A stretch of DNA of 64,000 bases from Neolentinus lepideus HHB14362 ss-1 (GCA_001632425.1 KV425555.1:268795-332794), one strand, 5' to 3'. Shown: positions 45,465 to 57,837, numbered from the stretch's first letter. Translations and numbers: made by a program. Notes: a model not told the origin generated them from the letters alone.

Positions 45465-46853
45465 ATGGTTGTCTTGGCCCTCGGACTACTAGCCGTGTGC
45501 TCTCAGCTCTTCTCATATCCTTGGGTATGGGCCTTCCCGACTGCTATTGGAAGCAATGCGTCATTCCCAGCATCCGTCGTCAGGTCGAAACCAAGACCGT
45601 TAGTTCTCTGGCATGGTTTGGGTGCGTTCAATGTAGCGCTTGCGAACATGAACTGAGAGGGCATTAACCTCGTGATATGTAGGAGACTCGCATTCATCTC
45701 CTGGGATGATGAAGTTTGCCGACGAGGTGAAGGCTGTCCATGAGGGCATCTTCGTATATTCTATATACATTGCCGAGGATCTTGAGGAGGACCGGAAGGC
45801 TGGTTGGGTGCGTACATTCCCGTGAACACCTAGTTCTATTGAAAGATACTGAAACTACATGTTGAAATATACGTAGCTCGGTAACATCAACGACCAGCTT
45901 GCAACGGTAGCTGACCAACTGAATGCTATCGAAGAGCTGAAGGATGGGTTTGACGCCATAGGATTCTCGCAAGGTAGGTTCTGCTTATACATACGACCTG
46001 AGACATTCCACGTTCATATCGGCACCACTACTCTTTGCTCACTTGAGTGTGCTCCAGGCGGTCAATTCCTGCGCGCCTACGTAGAGCGCTACAATTCGCC
46101 GCCGATTCACAACCTCATTACCTTCGGATCTCAACATATGGGCGTGTCAGATTTGCCTATGTGCGAGCCAGGTGAGGAAAAGCTCCCTGCTCTGCTATGT
46201 TAGACACTCAACAATCCATACGCTTGTCGGCTCAGGTCCGGGATACATCTGGTGTCAACTTGCTCGCCGCGCAGCAAGAAACGGCGTCTATGGAGCTTGG
46301 GCACAAGCGAACCTGATCCAGGTTTGTATCCCTCATCCCGAATACCGATTACCGTCACTTGACTGCGTAATATCACCAGGCCCAATACTATCGTGACCCA
46401 GACCAACTCCCAGCCTACCTCTCTCGCAACCACTTTCTCCCGAACGTCAACAATGAGCTACCGGAGGATTACGGTCTCTCTGGTACCTCCACAGCACCCA
46501 CGACCGAGCGCAACGCAACCTATGCCACGAACCTCAAGTCCCTCAATAAGTTCATCATGGTTCTGTTCACCGAGGACAAGACTGTCGTCCCAAAGGAGAG
46601 CTCGTGGTTCGGTAGCTACGCACCTACGGACTCTCTGGGTACAGTTGAGCGAAACCAAGGGCAGGTGATTCTTGCTGAGAAGACGATCATCCCTATGCGT
46701 CTGCAGCCGGTCTACATGACGGATGCTATTGGGCTGAGGTCCTTGGATGAGAGAGGAGATGTGCTTCTCGAAACATGCGAAGGCGAACACATGCAGATCA
46801 CTAGGTTGTGCTGGAAGGGTCTGGTCAACGAATGGGTCGGCGGACCGATGTAG
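45465..46853 (+). CDS. PPT1: Palmitoyl-protein thioesterase 1
   Basis: Lysosomal/vacuolar or secreted alpha/beta hydrolase that removes fatty acyl groups from cysteines of proteins. ATG 45465 gives MVVLALGLLAVCSQLFS, a signal peptide; a GTG further upstream was not chosen. Spliced exons: RPLVLWHGL / GDSHSSPGMMKFADEVKAVH, GIFVYSIYIAEDLEEDRKAG, LGNINDQLATVADQLNAIEE, DGFDAIGFSQGGQFLRAYVE with the nucleophile Ser in GFSQGG, RYNSPPIHNLITFGSQHMGV, PMCEPGDYICQLARRAARNG, YYRDPDQLPAYLSRNHFLPN, VNNELPEDYGL, KFIMVLFTEDKTVVPKESSW, FGSY and CEGEHMQITRLCWKGLVNEW with the catalytic His in GEHM, ending VGGPM, TAG 46851-46853. Candidate catalytic Asp lies in FTEDKTVVPKESSWF. Length and motifs match the family; enzyme should be active. 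About six introns. Confidence 0.93.
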
Positions 46854-47397
46854 AATGGGGGGTCGACAGCACTTTTTTTCATACGGGTTCTTGTACGATG
46901 TATGCGCCACATTATGTATAATCTACGCAGTGCCACCTAAGAGCTTGTTCGGCGTCAGTCGGGCCCAGCGGCTGACGGTTTGACACAGCGTGTCACAACA
47001 TTTTCTATGCCACAAGTGCGACATGTTTTATGAGACTCCATCGATGGACATCTCTCGTAGCATAACATCCATTTTGATCACATTATTAGCTTTTCTCAAA
47101 AATTTCAAGAATTACATTGTGATTTGTGTGGTGAGAATAAAAGGTGTCTATACAAGCATACTAAAGGTACACATATGTTTTATGACATATGCTGCTACAG
47201 GGTAAATAGTCATAGAAGGAAGTTGAATGTACATACTTACGAGGAAAATAAAGGGAGAGCGCACGTAAATAAGCGCCTGTGGGCGCCAGTTCATCGATCA
47301 ATCGATCGTCTGCCACCGGGAGAAGCCGTATCTTAAATAAGAACCAAGTTCAACCGTCCCTCGCCACTTCGCTTTACACTACATACCACAGGGCAAT
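46854..47397. other. Intergenic, nothing recognised
   Basis: 544-base AT-rich spacer between two plus-strand genes, carrying the 3' end of PPT1 and the promoter of the F-box gene. Short Cys/Lys-containing frames at 46990-47336 are not convincing. Confidence 0.45.
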
Positions 47398-49815
47398 ATG
47401 GCCAAACGGACAAAAAAATCCACGTCTTCCTCTCGGGAAGAAGCAAGTCGGGCTTCTCGACCTCGTAAAATCGGGAAACTGAAATGCCTCTTGGATATGC
47501 CCTTGGATGTCTTCTATGAGGTATGCACGAGTTTAAGGCTTCCGCTCGTTAGATTCCATCCAATAACCTTTCAAAGATCGTTTTTCATCTCACGCCTCTT
47601 GACCTTCTCCAATTGTCAAGAGTATCGAAACAGTTTCGCAAAGAGTTCATGACTCGGCGAAAAAAACACCTATGGGCCACTGTCAGACAAAAGAACTTCC
47701 CTGACTTACCTGAATGCCCTTTAGAACTCCAAGAGCCTCAGTACGCAAATCTGCTGTTTGAGCATAACTGCATGGTGCCTACAATGGAACAACTTTCCTG
47801 TATTCATACTCACGGCTCCATTTCACAGGGTTGTGGGCATAGTCCCTCAAAAATGCTCGACTGGGCGTTGTTTCGAAGATACTGTAAAAAATGTTACGAC
47901 AGCCAGTCCGTCTACTTTTTGCAGATCATACATAGCACATTGATTGACAGCATCGCTAGTGTCAAGAAGGGTTCCACTTTGTCGAGGTCCTACGCAAAAA
48001 ACATCGACGTCGTCGTCTACACACTTCTCCCTCCTTCGTGTGTCTACAATGAATGGTGTGATGATGGTATCCCCGACTGCCTTTCCAATCGTCCCGACCA
48101 ACTGTATGATCGGGCTGATTTCGATAAAGTCATTCGCCACTACCTTTCCGTGGAGAATGACAAAGATTCTCGTCTTCAGTTTATCCATGAAAGACGTAAA
48201 TATGTTGGCGAGCGCATGGCGGTAATTTATTCAAGATACCATACTTACGTACTGCTGATTTAATCTGTGCAGCGGAGTTTCGCTATTGCGACGTGGCAAG
48301 AGGAGCTCAGGGACTCTCGAGAGGACGAAGACGAGGAGAAGACAAAGCGGCGTCGTGAAAGGTATGTACAGCTTCCCTCTGTCAGCCGTGCAAACGTTCG
48401 GGCCTGCACTCACCATCGGGACCAGCATCCAACACAAGTTAAAAGAAGCAGGCTACGAGGAGGACGTTTGGCCATCAGTGTCGGGGAGACGGGCACATTT
48501 AGATCACTGGAATCGACTGCTAGATCAACCTAGAGAGCTCACCCCGAGGAGCGAGTCTCTTCCTCTTCCCTCTTTCGTCAACAGCTGATCCTTTGGGCAT
48601 GATCTGGCAGTTTGGAAACAGATATTTCCAAAGCTTACGGCCATTATTGAGCAGGTCGCGCTCGCCCGCGCAGAACTGGACAAAATCAGAAGACTGGATT
48701 TGCGGGAAAAGGGGCTTATCGCCCTCTACAGACGCTTTCTCGCCTCCATCGACCCTGGCACGGCTGCCATGATGCCTGCCCTCAATGACGTTTACTGGTT
48801 GCCTTCGATGCGAGCGCTTTTGTGGGAAGACGATGCTACCGTCACGGAGGAACAGTGGATGTCGATAAGAAATCAATTCCTCGAGGATGCCAAGAAGCAT
48901 GAACAGCACATCCGAGATTTATATCTATCGCTCGCAAAGGTGAACACTGGCACACGCTATAAATCTCGTGCTGATAATCAATACACAATCCAGAGACGAG
49001 AGGGGCGTGGAGACTACGAGTCTTTCCTATCCAGCCTGCGAGCCATATTTGTCTGCGGGGAGAAGAACTGTCATGGGCTCCTTAGATTTCCGGACAATCG
49101 CCTGCATTACCACACTCGCGATGGTGTGCCAATGCCTCGGCTGTCCTGTTTTCTTGACATTGGTTTAGATCACGGGTTGAAACAAGACAGTTTCACTTAC
49201 GACGAAGAGATCGTGGACATTGCACTACACGTGCTGGAGATCCTGGGTTTACCGAAGGATAGTCCACAGACGGTCCTTGATAGCCTGAGGGGGCGACTGG
49301 AGTGTCTTTGCGGGAAGGCTAGAGTCTCACAGCCGATGTCCTTTGGTCTCTTAGTAAGTGTTCCCGATGTAATCCCTCATGTCGTGCCTACTCATGAGAT
49401 CCTTGAGGTCCATCATATATATGCCGAGAATCGCTGGTATAACGCCGTTCAAGACTACGTTGGCAGGTCTCCGGAGAGCCCTGATGCTCAGACGACGGCG
49501 GCGATGTACTGCAACGACCACGACCTCACCAGCACATCACCGTTCTTCATCTTGCGAGATGAAGTGACGGAGGGTCCGATAGCACCATTGCCGTGTCGAG
49601 AGACTGGCTATGTGTGCGGTATATGCCCTGACTCAGTCATGTATCACGCCCCATCAGAGGCCGAGGAAGATGTAGAACATCATATCCTGACTAAGTCAGC
49701 TTTTTCGTCTCAGTTATCATGTGTATTTCTGCTAATTTTTCTTGCTTTTCTGATGTGAAGACATCTAAAGGACGTCGAGGAAGGGGATATTTTCAAACGG
49801 CGATACTGGAACTAA
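47398..49815 (+). CDS. F-box protein with Cys-rich C-terminal half
   Basis: Member of the expanded mushroom F-box families; F-box proteins recruit substrates to SCF ubiquitin ligases via Skp1. ATG 47398: basic start MAKRTKKSTSSSREEASR, then the F-box split by an intron, LKCLLDMPLDVFYE / IVFHLTPLDLLQLSRVSKQF, RKEFMTRRKKHLWATVRQ. Next are a possible zinc-binding segment CGHSPSKMLDWALFRRYCKK(C), IDSIASVKKG, VIRHYLSVENDKDSRLQFIH, RSFAIATWQEELRDSREDED, IQHKLKEAGYEEDVW, LARAELDKIRRLDLREKGLI, YRRFLASIDPGTAAMMPALN, and a Cys/His-rich end: FVCGEKNCHGL, LECLCGKARV, TGYVCGICPDSV, EHHILTK then after the last intron HLKDVEEGDIFKRRYWN, TAA 49813-49815. About five introns, each keeping frame. Substrate unknown. 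Confidence 0.82.
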
Positions 49816-51073
49816 AAACCTGTTTGGCACCGTCTCATAATGTTATTAAATAAATTAAGACTGCTGTTATTGATATTCAAACCACCAGGTGATGTCTTAC
49901 CTTGCTTGAGAACACGACACCCATTACTGCTTTTTACACCCGGACGATGTCTCGCTGTCTCCGTAATTATATATTGACAGCTCCTCATTAACAAGAGCAC
50001 CAACACGCAATATTGGTGTACCATACAGTACATCTCCCCCTGCTAATTTCTGATGCGTTGCAAGTCTAGTAGCTGGAGTTCGCGGCGGCGGAACTCGAAT
50101 TCGAGACATGGCCAATCATCGTCATCGCGCGCGGTCCGTCCACTACTTGGAGACGGAAAACGTCGACCATTTCCTCCCGTCAGTGCCATCACCAGAACGC
50201 GAAGAGCAAGCAGCACTGGAGACATCCAAGTCTTTTCTCGCTCTCGTATGCACGCAGTGGAGATTGCTCGAAAGCAGAAGGACGTGCTACCCTCACTAAA
50301 CCTAGGTCCTGGAAATGCTCGAGTCCACGTCGCGGAGATCAAAGAACGCTACGTCGCGGAGATTACGATTATTCGCAGTTTGTCATTTTTACTCGTCAAC
50401 CACACTTGGCCGGCAGCAGGCAACCACTCCGAGGTTTGGACTGGTCCACGGGTGCATGCTCGGTGCCAACATCCTCCAGGAACAGGAGATCATCATGCGA
50501 ATGCTAGACATCCCCTGTGTCTAGCAAGCTGATGGGCGAACAGAACGTGGTCCTATCCAGTCGCACTGAATACGCCACTTATCGATTATCCCCTGACTCG
50601 GTTGTGCTTCACACTTTCCATCTCCACCGCCCGTCCAACTACCTTCGTTGCGTCACCAATAACATGCTTAGCCTCGGACCTAGCACACCTCGTCTGGAAA
50701 TGGATCACAGCTGGTCCACGACGAGATAACCTGCCACAGTCGAAACTCCAGCGCCCAGGACGGGGCCGCTTTGAAAATAGAGTAGAGTGCTCGACTGCAG
50801 CTTCTTGACAGTCTACGCCCTCGTTGGTACCAGAAGAGATGGTCAGAGATTCCGGTCCTGCTCCAACAACGAAGAACAGCGGTCGGTGTGGAGAACGGAC
50901 GGCGCAGTCTGCCATCGACGGAGCGCGCCCCGAAATGTAATGTGTAGCGTGTTCCCGGGCGAAGAAATTCGGGTCGGGCGAACGGTCTGTCCTCATACGC
51001 ACGGGCGAAAAGGCGATCGCGGCACTGCGCCAACCCGCAAGCCATGTACTGCGCCCTCGCCCTGCGATCAGCC

Positions 51074-51480
51074 CCATCTTCGAAGGAGACTCGCCGTACC
51101 TGTGCTAGTTGTTCTGTTCGACTTCGTGACGACGAAGCCGCCAGAGTCCGCAGACACGTCGAACGACCAATGAAAGACGTTTGCCCTGAGACAATAAACC
51201 GGAACCAAAAAAATGGAAAGACGCTCGTATCATGATGAGATAGAGACCCGTACGGTACGACAGCGATGAGCCGATGCAGCGCCAGAGAAAGGAATACATG
51301 CACACAGACCACCGGCGTGCCCTCAGTCCCATCTTCGAAGGTACCTGTGCTAGTTGTTCTGTTCGAATTTGTAGACCAGTATCCGGTTGGGTTGGCAACT
51401 AAGCGGCTAAATGCAGGTCAGCCATGATCACAGTATCACGGCGAGATAGAGAGCCAGCCTCTGGGGTGCGGGGAGCCGAT
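51074..51480. repeat. Degenerate tandem duplication
   Basis: CATCTTCGAAGG, then TACCTGTGCTAGTTGTTCTG and TTCGA occur at about 51076-51120 and again at 51331-51366; the first copy has ten extra bases (AGACTCGCCG). GTATCATGATGAGATAGAGA...GAGCCGATG at about 51227-51275 is echoed by GTATCACGGCGAGATAGAGA...GAGCCGATGAG at 51431-51484. The order is conserved, so this is a diverged tandem duplication with a period of roughly 210-255 bases. Confidence 0.6.
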
Positions 51481-51509
51481 GAGCATGCCACACGGAAGAA
51501 CAGACGGTC

Positions 51510-51566
51510 TCACCGGCGTCTGACCAGTATAGACGCTCCCACCGGCGTTCGAACAACATAGACGAT
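51510..51566. repeat. Short tandem repeat, two units
   Basis: Two adjacent imperfect units of about 29 bases, each of the form CACCGGCGT(C/T)...CA..ATAGACG. Confidence 0.5.
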
Positions 51567-53461
51567 CATCATTGGTGACAGATCGGCGTCCCAGTGTGTG
51601 TGTACTTGAACCGGGATCAAGTTGACGCCCAGAAGAATGGATGCATGTGCTGCGTCCCGCATCCAAGCCTAGTCGGAAGGGAACCACTCACTGCCCTGGT
51701 TAACGCCCAGAAGGCGTGAATTCGTCCTCTGTACATCCGCAGCACGGTGAACTCGAATGTCGTGCTTCCAAGCAGAGTCGCCTCGCTGTCCCTCGTATAC
51801 CACCGGGAGACAGCAAGCACAACAGGCACCCCAAGCAACAGCCTGCATATGCCCAGTCGGCTGACTTTTACTTATGAGAGCGCGCATAGCCTTTCGAAGG
51901 AGACGGCCGACGGGTCAGATATCGATGGAGGGCACTGGTCGTGAGATCGACAAGGTGCGGGGTGAGTGCGGGGTAAAGCGGTGACCAGTATCGTCCAGCC
52001 TCCCTGGATGGGGTGGCGGCAGCGTGGAAAAGACTAGCTGTCGACGATCCGAGTTGGCCGCGATGTGTGGATATGCCCCAGGACGGTGTATATATCAAGC
52101 ACGTCCAAATCAGCCTAGGCGGGTGGACAGGGTTTGGCTTCGAGGGTGTTTGAATTAGACCCGGGAGGAATTTTAGGAAAAAGGTGCCGTCGTACTGCTT
52201 GTGGGCACACCACAGATCCCAAGTCGACTTTCGAGTATGAAATAGTGCATGACCGGAATTGTCGTTTGCCTGATATGAAGACATTGAGGAAATACACCAG
52301 CCTGAAGTCGTATCCGGCAGCCTGGCGTGTACAACATCAGAAGTCTCACTTGCTGTGATCGACACTGGGGCTCACTTGATGGCTCGTGTGCTGCTTCGAC
52401 CAGATCCATGAGTTCCGGGGATTACGTACTCGGCACGTGACCCTGGGTGTCTTCACAGCAACTCAAAGGCTGTTGGTATCCGTGATGAAACATAATACAG
52501 AGAACAAAGTCGACACAACACTCGCGGCGATCGAAATGTGGAGCCCCATGCGAGGACTTTCGGCTCAAGGGTAGAATTGATCGATCCTGACTAAACCCGC
52601 TGTGTAGCCTCTTTTGGGCGTTTCACGGTGATGGGGCGGGATGCCCGATATGTTGTGGATCAGAAATGAAATGTCTGAAATGAAATGTCTTGGTTGGAAC
52701 AAGAGCCTCGTGCACGCTATGGAACTCGGAGAGCCCGCACATTCAAGGCCTGGTATGACGAGGAGAGCAAGTCGGTACTTCAGTATAACCAGGGACGACG
52801 TCGGTGAGATATGGTCTGCTAGATCCGGGCGTATGCGAGCGAATGGAATGCCGTGCCTTATCACGTGAAACCGCACCTCACGGACCTTGGCGTATCATTC
52901 GACACAAACAATCTGAATGAAACTCCATATCAGACTAGTCACACTTCCCGACAGGCGCCACCGACGCTGGACTATACGCGCCACCGCTGGCTGAGATGGC
53001 GAGCACGCACCCGCCGTCGTCGGGTCAGGCGACGAGGAGAGGGGACGGGGTGGGGATGCTGATGGCTCCACAGTCGATAGGATGAGTGGACGGATTAGGA
53101 AGTCTTCCCCACTTCGCATGCGCCGGCTGATTATATCCAATTTCATATTGAATCCGGGGCCGATGGCCGGAGGCACTAAGATGTTGCGGGGCCACGGCTG
53201 CCCCACATTACCGCTGTCTTGGGTCGGTGGCGGTGGCAGACGAGGAGGGCATGCATGAATTTTGGGCGATTTAACGGTGATTTTATCGACATTTTGGACG
53301 GCTGTATGCGCGCAAAGGACGGGGCCACGGGGCCACGGGAGAAATAATAGTGTGGAGAAGGATCGTTCACCCCAGAGGCGTCACCTGATGAAACGCGCCG
53401 ACGCGACTCCACGTCCGGTACTTCGGCTCGGACACCCCATCACAATCGCATACACCTGGCG

Positions 53462-53467
53462 TATAAA
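53462..53467 (+). promoter_or_regulatory. TATA box of MFS transporter gene
   Basis: TATAAA about 50 bases before the ATG at 53515, within GGCGTATAAAAGCAGG. Confidence 0.6.
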
Positions 53468-53514
53468 AGCAGGCAAGTATCCTTTCCATTCCGCGTCCCC
53501 ACCTTTTTTCGCCA

Positions 53515-55613
53515 TGGCCGGGGTATCTAACGACTTCAACGAAAAGGCTTCCATCGAGAAGAACGACTCTATTTCCTCCGTCCCCCTTCCTTCTAAACAC
53601 AATAATGCCACCCAAGTCGAAAACGTCAATGTCCGCCTCGCCAACCCCCTCGAGGGCATCCCCGCCGACCAACTCATGGCAGACGCCGAGGAGTTTGCCA
53701 ACTCCCATGACTTAGGCCACCTCGCGGACGAGTTCAGAAAGGGTGCCCTCGTCGCCCAGAACCCGTCTGGGTTCGAGAACCTCTCGCAATTATCAGAGGA
53801 CGACAAGGCCGTCCTGCGCAGGGAGATCACGCACAAGTGGGACCAGCCCGCCCAGCTGTACTACCTCGTCCTCCTATGCTCCATGGCTGCCTGCGTCCAA
53901 GGCGTGAGTTCTCTCCCTTCACACCTCTTCACACCTCTTAACCCTACGCGCCTAGATGGACGAATCCGTCATCAACGGCGCCAACCTCTTCTTCGCCCCG
54001 CAGTTCGGCATCAACCCCAATTCCGGCGACGCAAACGCGGGCCGGAATCAGTGGCTGCTGGGGCTTGTCAACTCGGCGCCATACGTAAGTGCTGATTGAC
54101 CTGGCGCGGCGGTGCGTTCTGATGATGTTTCCGTGTCTTACAGCTGTGCTGCGCCGTGCTCGGGTGCTGGCTCACGGATCCCCTGAACAAGATCTTTGGT
54201 CGCCGAGGAACCATCTTCATCGCCGCGGTCTTCTCCTTCGTAGCGTGTATATGGCAGGGTGTTACCAACTCGTGGGAGCACCTGTTCGTCGCGCGCTTGG
54301 TCCTCGGTATCGGTATCGGCCCCAAGTCCACCACGGTCCCTGTGTACGCTGCCGAGTGCGCGCCTGCGTCTGTCCGTGGCGGTCTCGTCATGATGTGGCA
54401 GATGTGGACGGCCTTTGGGATCATGCTGGGGTACGTCATGGACCTCGCGTTCTTGCACGTCAAGTCGTCGGCCGTGCGCGGCCTCAACTGGCGCCTCATG
54501 CTGGGTAGTGTGAGTAGCGTGCTTTCCTCCGACTATGCAGTGACTCAAATGTCATATAGGCCGGCGTCCCTGCGCTCTTCCTCGCTATTCAAGTGTTCCT
54601 GTGCCCCGAGTCTCCACGGTGGCTCATGGGCAAGGGCCGCTACGACCGGGCGTACGAGTCCCTCGCGCGCCTGCGGCGGCACCCCCTCCAGGCCGCGCGC
54701 GACATGTACTACATCCACGTCCTCCTCGAGGCAGAGAAGGAAGTCGAGACGGGCCGCTTCCGCTACCTCGAGCTCTTCTCCGTCGCGCGCAACCGCCGCG
54801 CCGCGCTCGCCTCGTGGATCGTCATGTTCATGCAGCAGTTCTGCGGCGTCAACGTCATCGCGTACTACTCGTCGTCGATCTTTTCCAACTCTGGGTTCAG
54901 CGAGCAGAGTGCCCTCGCTGCGTCGCTTGGGTTTGGGATTTTGAACTGGCTGTTTGCGCTCCCTGCTGTTTATACCATCGACACTTTCGGTCGGCGGAAC
55001 TTACTGTTGACCACCTTCCCCGCCATGTCCGCGTGCTTGCTCCTGACCGGTTTCGCATTGTGAGTACACTATCCAGATTCCTCACGTCTGACCGCTGATC
55101 ACACCCTCTTCCAGCTGGATCAACTCGACGCACGCGCGCATCGGCGTCGTCGCGCTCGGCATCTACCTCTTCACCATCTTCTACTCGCCCGGCGAGGGCC
55201 CCGTGCCCTTCACCTACTCCGCAGAGGCCTTCCCGCTGTACATCCGCGAGATCGGCATGTCCTTCGCCGTCGCGACGACGTGGTTCTTCAACTTCATCCT
55301 CGCGATCACCTGGCCGCGGCTCCAGGGCGCGTTCAAGCCGCAGGGCGCGTTTGGGTGGTACGCGGCGTGGAACATTGTGGGCTTCTGCGCGGTGCTGATG
55401 TTCGTGCCCGAGACGAAGGCGCTGTCGCTCGAGGAGCTGGACATGGTGTTCTCGGTGCCGACGGCGCGGCATGCTTCGTACCAGCTCAAGGCGCTGTTTT
55501 GGAGATTCCGCAAGTATGTCCTTCGTAGGGACGTGGAGCCTCTCCCGCCATTGTACGAGTTTGAGGGCGAGATTGGCGAAAAGCATTATGCGCCGGGTGG
55601 TGCGGGGCATTGA
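53515..55613 (+). CDS. MFS sugar/inositol transporter
   Basis: Proton-coupled sugar or polyol uptake at the plasma membrane; about 12 membrane helices. ATG 53515: MAGVSNDFNEKASIEKND, a hydrophilic cytosolic N-terminus of about 110 residues including LSEDDKAVLRREITHKWDQP, then LYYLVLLCSMAACVQGMDES, VINGANLFFAPQFGI. Family signatures: LTDPLNKIFGRRGTIFIAAV (loop 2-3 GRR), ARLVLGIGIGPKSTTVPVYA, ECAPASVRGGLVMMWQMWTA (PVYxAExAPAxxRG), CPESPRWLMGKGRYDRAYES (PESPR), WIVMFMQQFCGVNVIAYYSS, DTFGRRNLLLTTFPAMSACL, YSPGEGPVPFTYSAEAFPLY, RGQxG-like IREIGMSFAVATTWFFNFIL, and FVPETKALSLEELDMVF (PETK). Ends KHYAPGGAGH with TGA 55611-55613. Four introns. The long N-terminus and EGPVPFTYSAEAFPL motif suggest the quinate/inositol-like fungal clade, substrate uncertain. 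GC-rich codon use. Confidence 0.92.
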
Positions 55614-55844
55614 TGGATGTGTATTGACGATTTTGCTTGATCTTTGATGGTTTTGATGATCCATACGACCATTTGTACACATAGTAATATATCATTATAT
55701 CACCACGCAGACACGAAATCTTTCAAAATATGATTCAACCTGGATGCTGCGAAGCTGTTCGGAACTTGCCGCAAGTGCAGTTGTGGCGATCGAAGCTACG
55801 CGTGTGCTTCGAAAGCTCCCAAGAACATCTCCGTATCACTGACC

Positions 55845-57258
55845 ATGACACAAGCCAGCGTGCTTCAGTACGAAGCACCATGTGAGTACGCACTACCCTG
55901 CATGCAGCCAGCGCCCCCACTCACGCTCGCTCCAAGGGCCCGTGTTCGCGCTGGACTGGTGCAAGACGCCCGCGCCGGGGCAGACGCATCGCCCGCGCTC
56001 CTCCTTCCGCCTCGGCGTGGGCTCGTTCACGGAGGACTACCGCAACCGCATCGCGGTGATCGGGCTGCAGGACGAGCGCGTGCTCGTCGAGGACGACTAC
56101 ACGGACTACGCGGACTTTACGATCCTCGCGGACGCGCACCACGGGTACCCCGCGACGAGCCTGCAGTGGCAGCCCGCGGCGGCGCGCGCGGCGGCGGGGA
56201 CGGAGCTGCTGGCGACGACGGGGGACGCGCTGCGGGTGTGGGAGTATGCGGGCGAGGGCGCGGCGGTGGTGTCGGGCTATGTCGGGCGGCCGGCGGGGTC
56301 GGCGAGTCGGCTGACGTTGAAGACGGTGCTGCCGGGGGTGAGCAAGTGTGTTGTACTATTGGGGATCGTGACTTAATCAGGGGCCGTCCAGCAGTCCAAG
56401 GTCCAGAGCCAGAATACGGGCGCGCCGTTGACTAGTTTCTCGTGGAGCGAGAAGAACCCCGCGAATATCGTCACGTCGTCTATAGACACTACGTGCACTG
56501 TCTGGAACATCGACACGGCCACCGCCATAACGCAGCTCATCGCGCACGACCGCGAGGTGTACGACGTCGCGTGGCTGCCGGGCTCGACCGATATCTTCGT
56601 GTCGGTCGGCGCGGACGGGAGCCTGCGCGCGTTCGACTTGCGCAGCCTCGAGCACTCTACGATTCTCTACGAGACGCCGGCGCCGAAGAACGTGCCCCCG
56701 CCCTCGAACTCGCCGTCCTCGTCTGCGCGCCCGCCTACGTCCCCTCTGCTGCGCATATGCTTCAACCCTGCCGACTCTAATTACATGGCTACGTTCCATA
56801 TGGACGGCTCTGAGATACAGGTGCTGGATATGAGGAGCCCAGGACAGCCTGTCATGGAGCTCAAAGCACATCGGGCGCAGATCAATAGCTTAGGCTGGAG
56901 TACCTCTGATCAGCCAGTACTGGCCACCGCAGGTGCGCGACCTCGTCGAATAGTTTCACACTACAGAGCACTGATCTCCAATGCAGGCGATGATTGCCAG
57001 GTCCTTCTGTGGGACTTGTCAAACTACATGGTGCCCGTGACTTCCGCGTCCCGATCGCGCATGAATTCTCCGAGGCCCGACGCCAAAAAGCAGGTTGTGA
57101 CTGACCCTGTCATGGCGTACTCGGCGTCGAGTGAGGTGACTAGCTTGGCGTGGTCCCCGCAGATAGGGGGGATGTCGATGAACACGGGGCAGACTGTCGG
57201 GCCTGGCGAATGGCTGGCCATCTCGTCGGGCAAGTCGATAAAAGCGTTGAAAGTGTAG
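55845..57258 (+). CDS. WD40 protein of the WDR68/DCAF7 (TTG1) family
   Basis: Scaffold WD-repeat protein; relatives bind DYRK and HIPK kinases or DDB1-Cul4 ligase. ATG 55845: MTQASVLQYEAP, then an intron (donor GTGAGT at 55882, acceptor AAG before GGCCCG) restores the conserved APW/PVFALDW junction. Repeats: FRLGVGSFTEDYRNRIAVIG, YPATSLQWQP, ELLATTGDALRVWEY, LTSFSWSEKNPANIVTSSID, TTCTVWNID, QLIAHDREVYDVAWLPGSTD, IFVSVGADGSLRAFDLRSLE, HSTILYE, LLRICFNPADSNYMATFHMD, IQVLDMRSPGQPVMELKAHR, INSLGWSTSDQPVLATAGDD, CQVLLWDLSNYM, EVTSLAWSP and final WLAISSGKSIKALKV, TAG 57256-57258. The HDREVYDVAW and LLWDL motifs mark the family. Exon 2 is extremely GC-rich and includes low-complexity Ala/Gly codons not typical of the family (about 56160-56310). 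Four exons. Confidence 0.9.
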
Positions 57259-57830
57259 GGGTTTTGTCTCTCCGTGGGTTTCGTCCGCCCGTTCCTTGTG
57301 CGCGGGCTTGTGGGCTTTCGCTTGGCAGACATTTAGCGTTATCTTTTCGGTGGCTGTGGCGGAGACTCTGAACGTAAGCTGCAATGATTCTCGGACATAC
57401 ATGCAGACCTGCTCTCATGCTCGTCGGGTCTGATGCTGTGGATTGTAATGTTTTGTATAGTAGTGTATTCTTGAAGTCCGGATATGTTCTAGACACCGAC
57501 GAGTTCTCGGATACTGAAGGCAGTGTAGTCGCGTGTGGTGGATCCCCGGTCGCAAGAAGACCGCGCTCGGATCTCTATCAACGCCGATGCTTCACCAGCC
57601 TTTGCAGACAAGCACAACTGCAGAAGTACCGTTTCCTGAACATAGCAGAGGCACATATGCATGTTTTATCCTTTTACTTTCCACCGAAACATATAGCCGG
57701 GCATGAACGGTAACTTTCCGTTATCAGGACGCTCCAGCCAGGCACCTTAAATTTGCGAGAGATAGGCCAGGATAGGCCCCGCGTGGTTCTGCATCAGCCT
57801 ATGTGGTCGGCGCCACCCATCTCGAGCATC
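57259..57830. other. Intergenic, nothing recognised
   Basis: Holds the 3' end of the WD40 gene and the upstream region of the nucleoside transporter. The plus-strand frame at 57384-57713 has no recognised motif. Confidence 0.45.
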
Positions 57831-57837
57831 TATAAAA
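57831..57837 (+). promoter_or_regulatory. TATA box of nucleoside transporter gene
   Basis: TATAAAA 100 bases before the ATG at 57931, followed by a C/T-rich leader. Confidence 0.6.

Larger units (their letters stand above)
49816..53461. other. 3.6 kb gene-poor tract with degenerate duplications
   Basis: No recognisable gene; overlapping frames occur on both strands (for example 50053-50532 plus, 50680-51312 minus, 51868-52365 minus), which is expected of GC-rich non-coding or decayed DNA. Internal duplications are present (listed separately). Short direct repeat GAAATGTC(T/T)TGAAATG near 52665-52692. The last kilobase should contain the MFS-gene promoter. Confidence 0.45.

Noticed and set aside
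50680..51312. 210-codon minus-strand frame in the gene desert
   Set aside because: Overlaps several other frames on both strands, Arg/Ser-rich, no recognised domain, lies across duplicated non-coding blocks.
54897..55682. 261-codon minus-strand Arg-rich frame
   Set aside because: Antisense shadow of the GC-rich MFS transporter exons.
56377..56871. Arg-rich minus-strand frame
   Set aside because: Antisense shadow of the WD40 gene.
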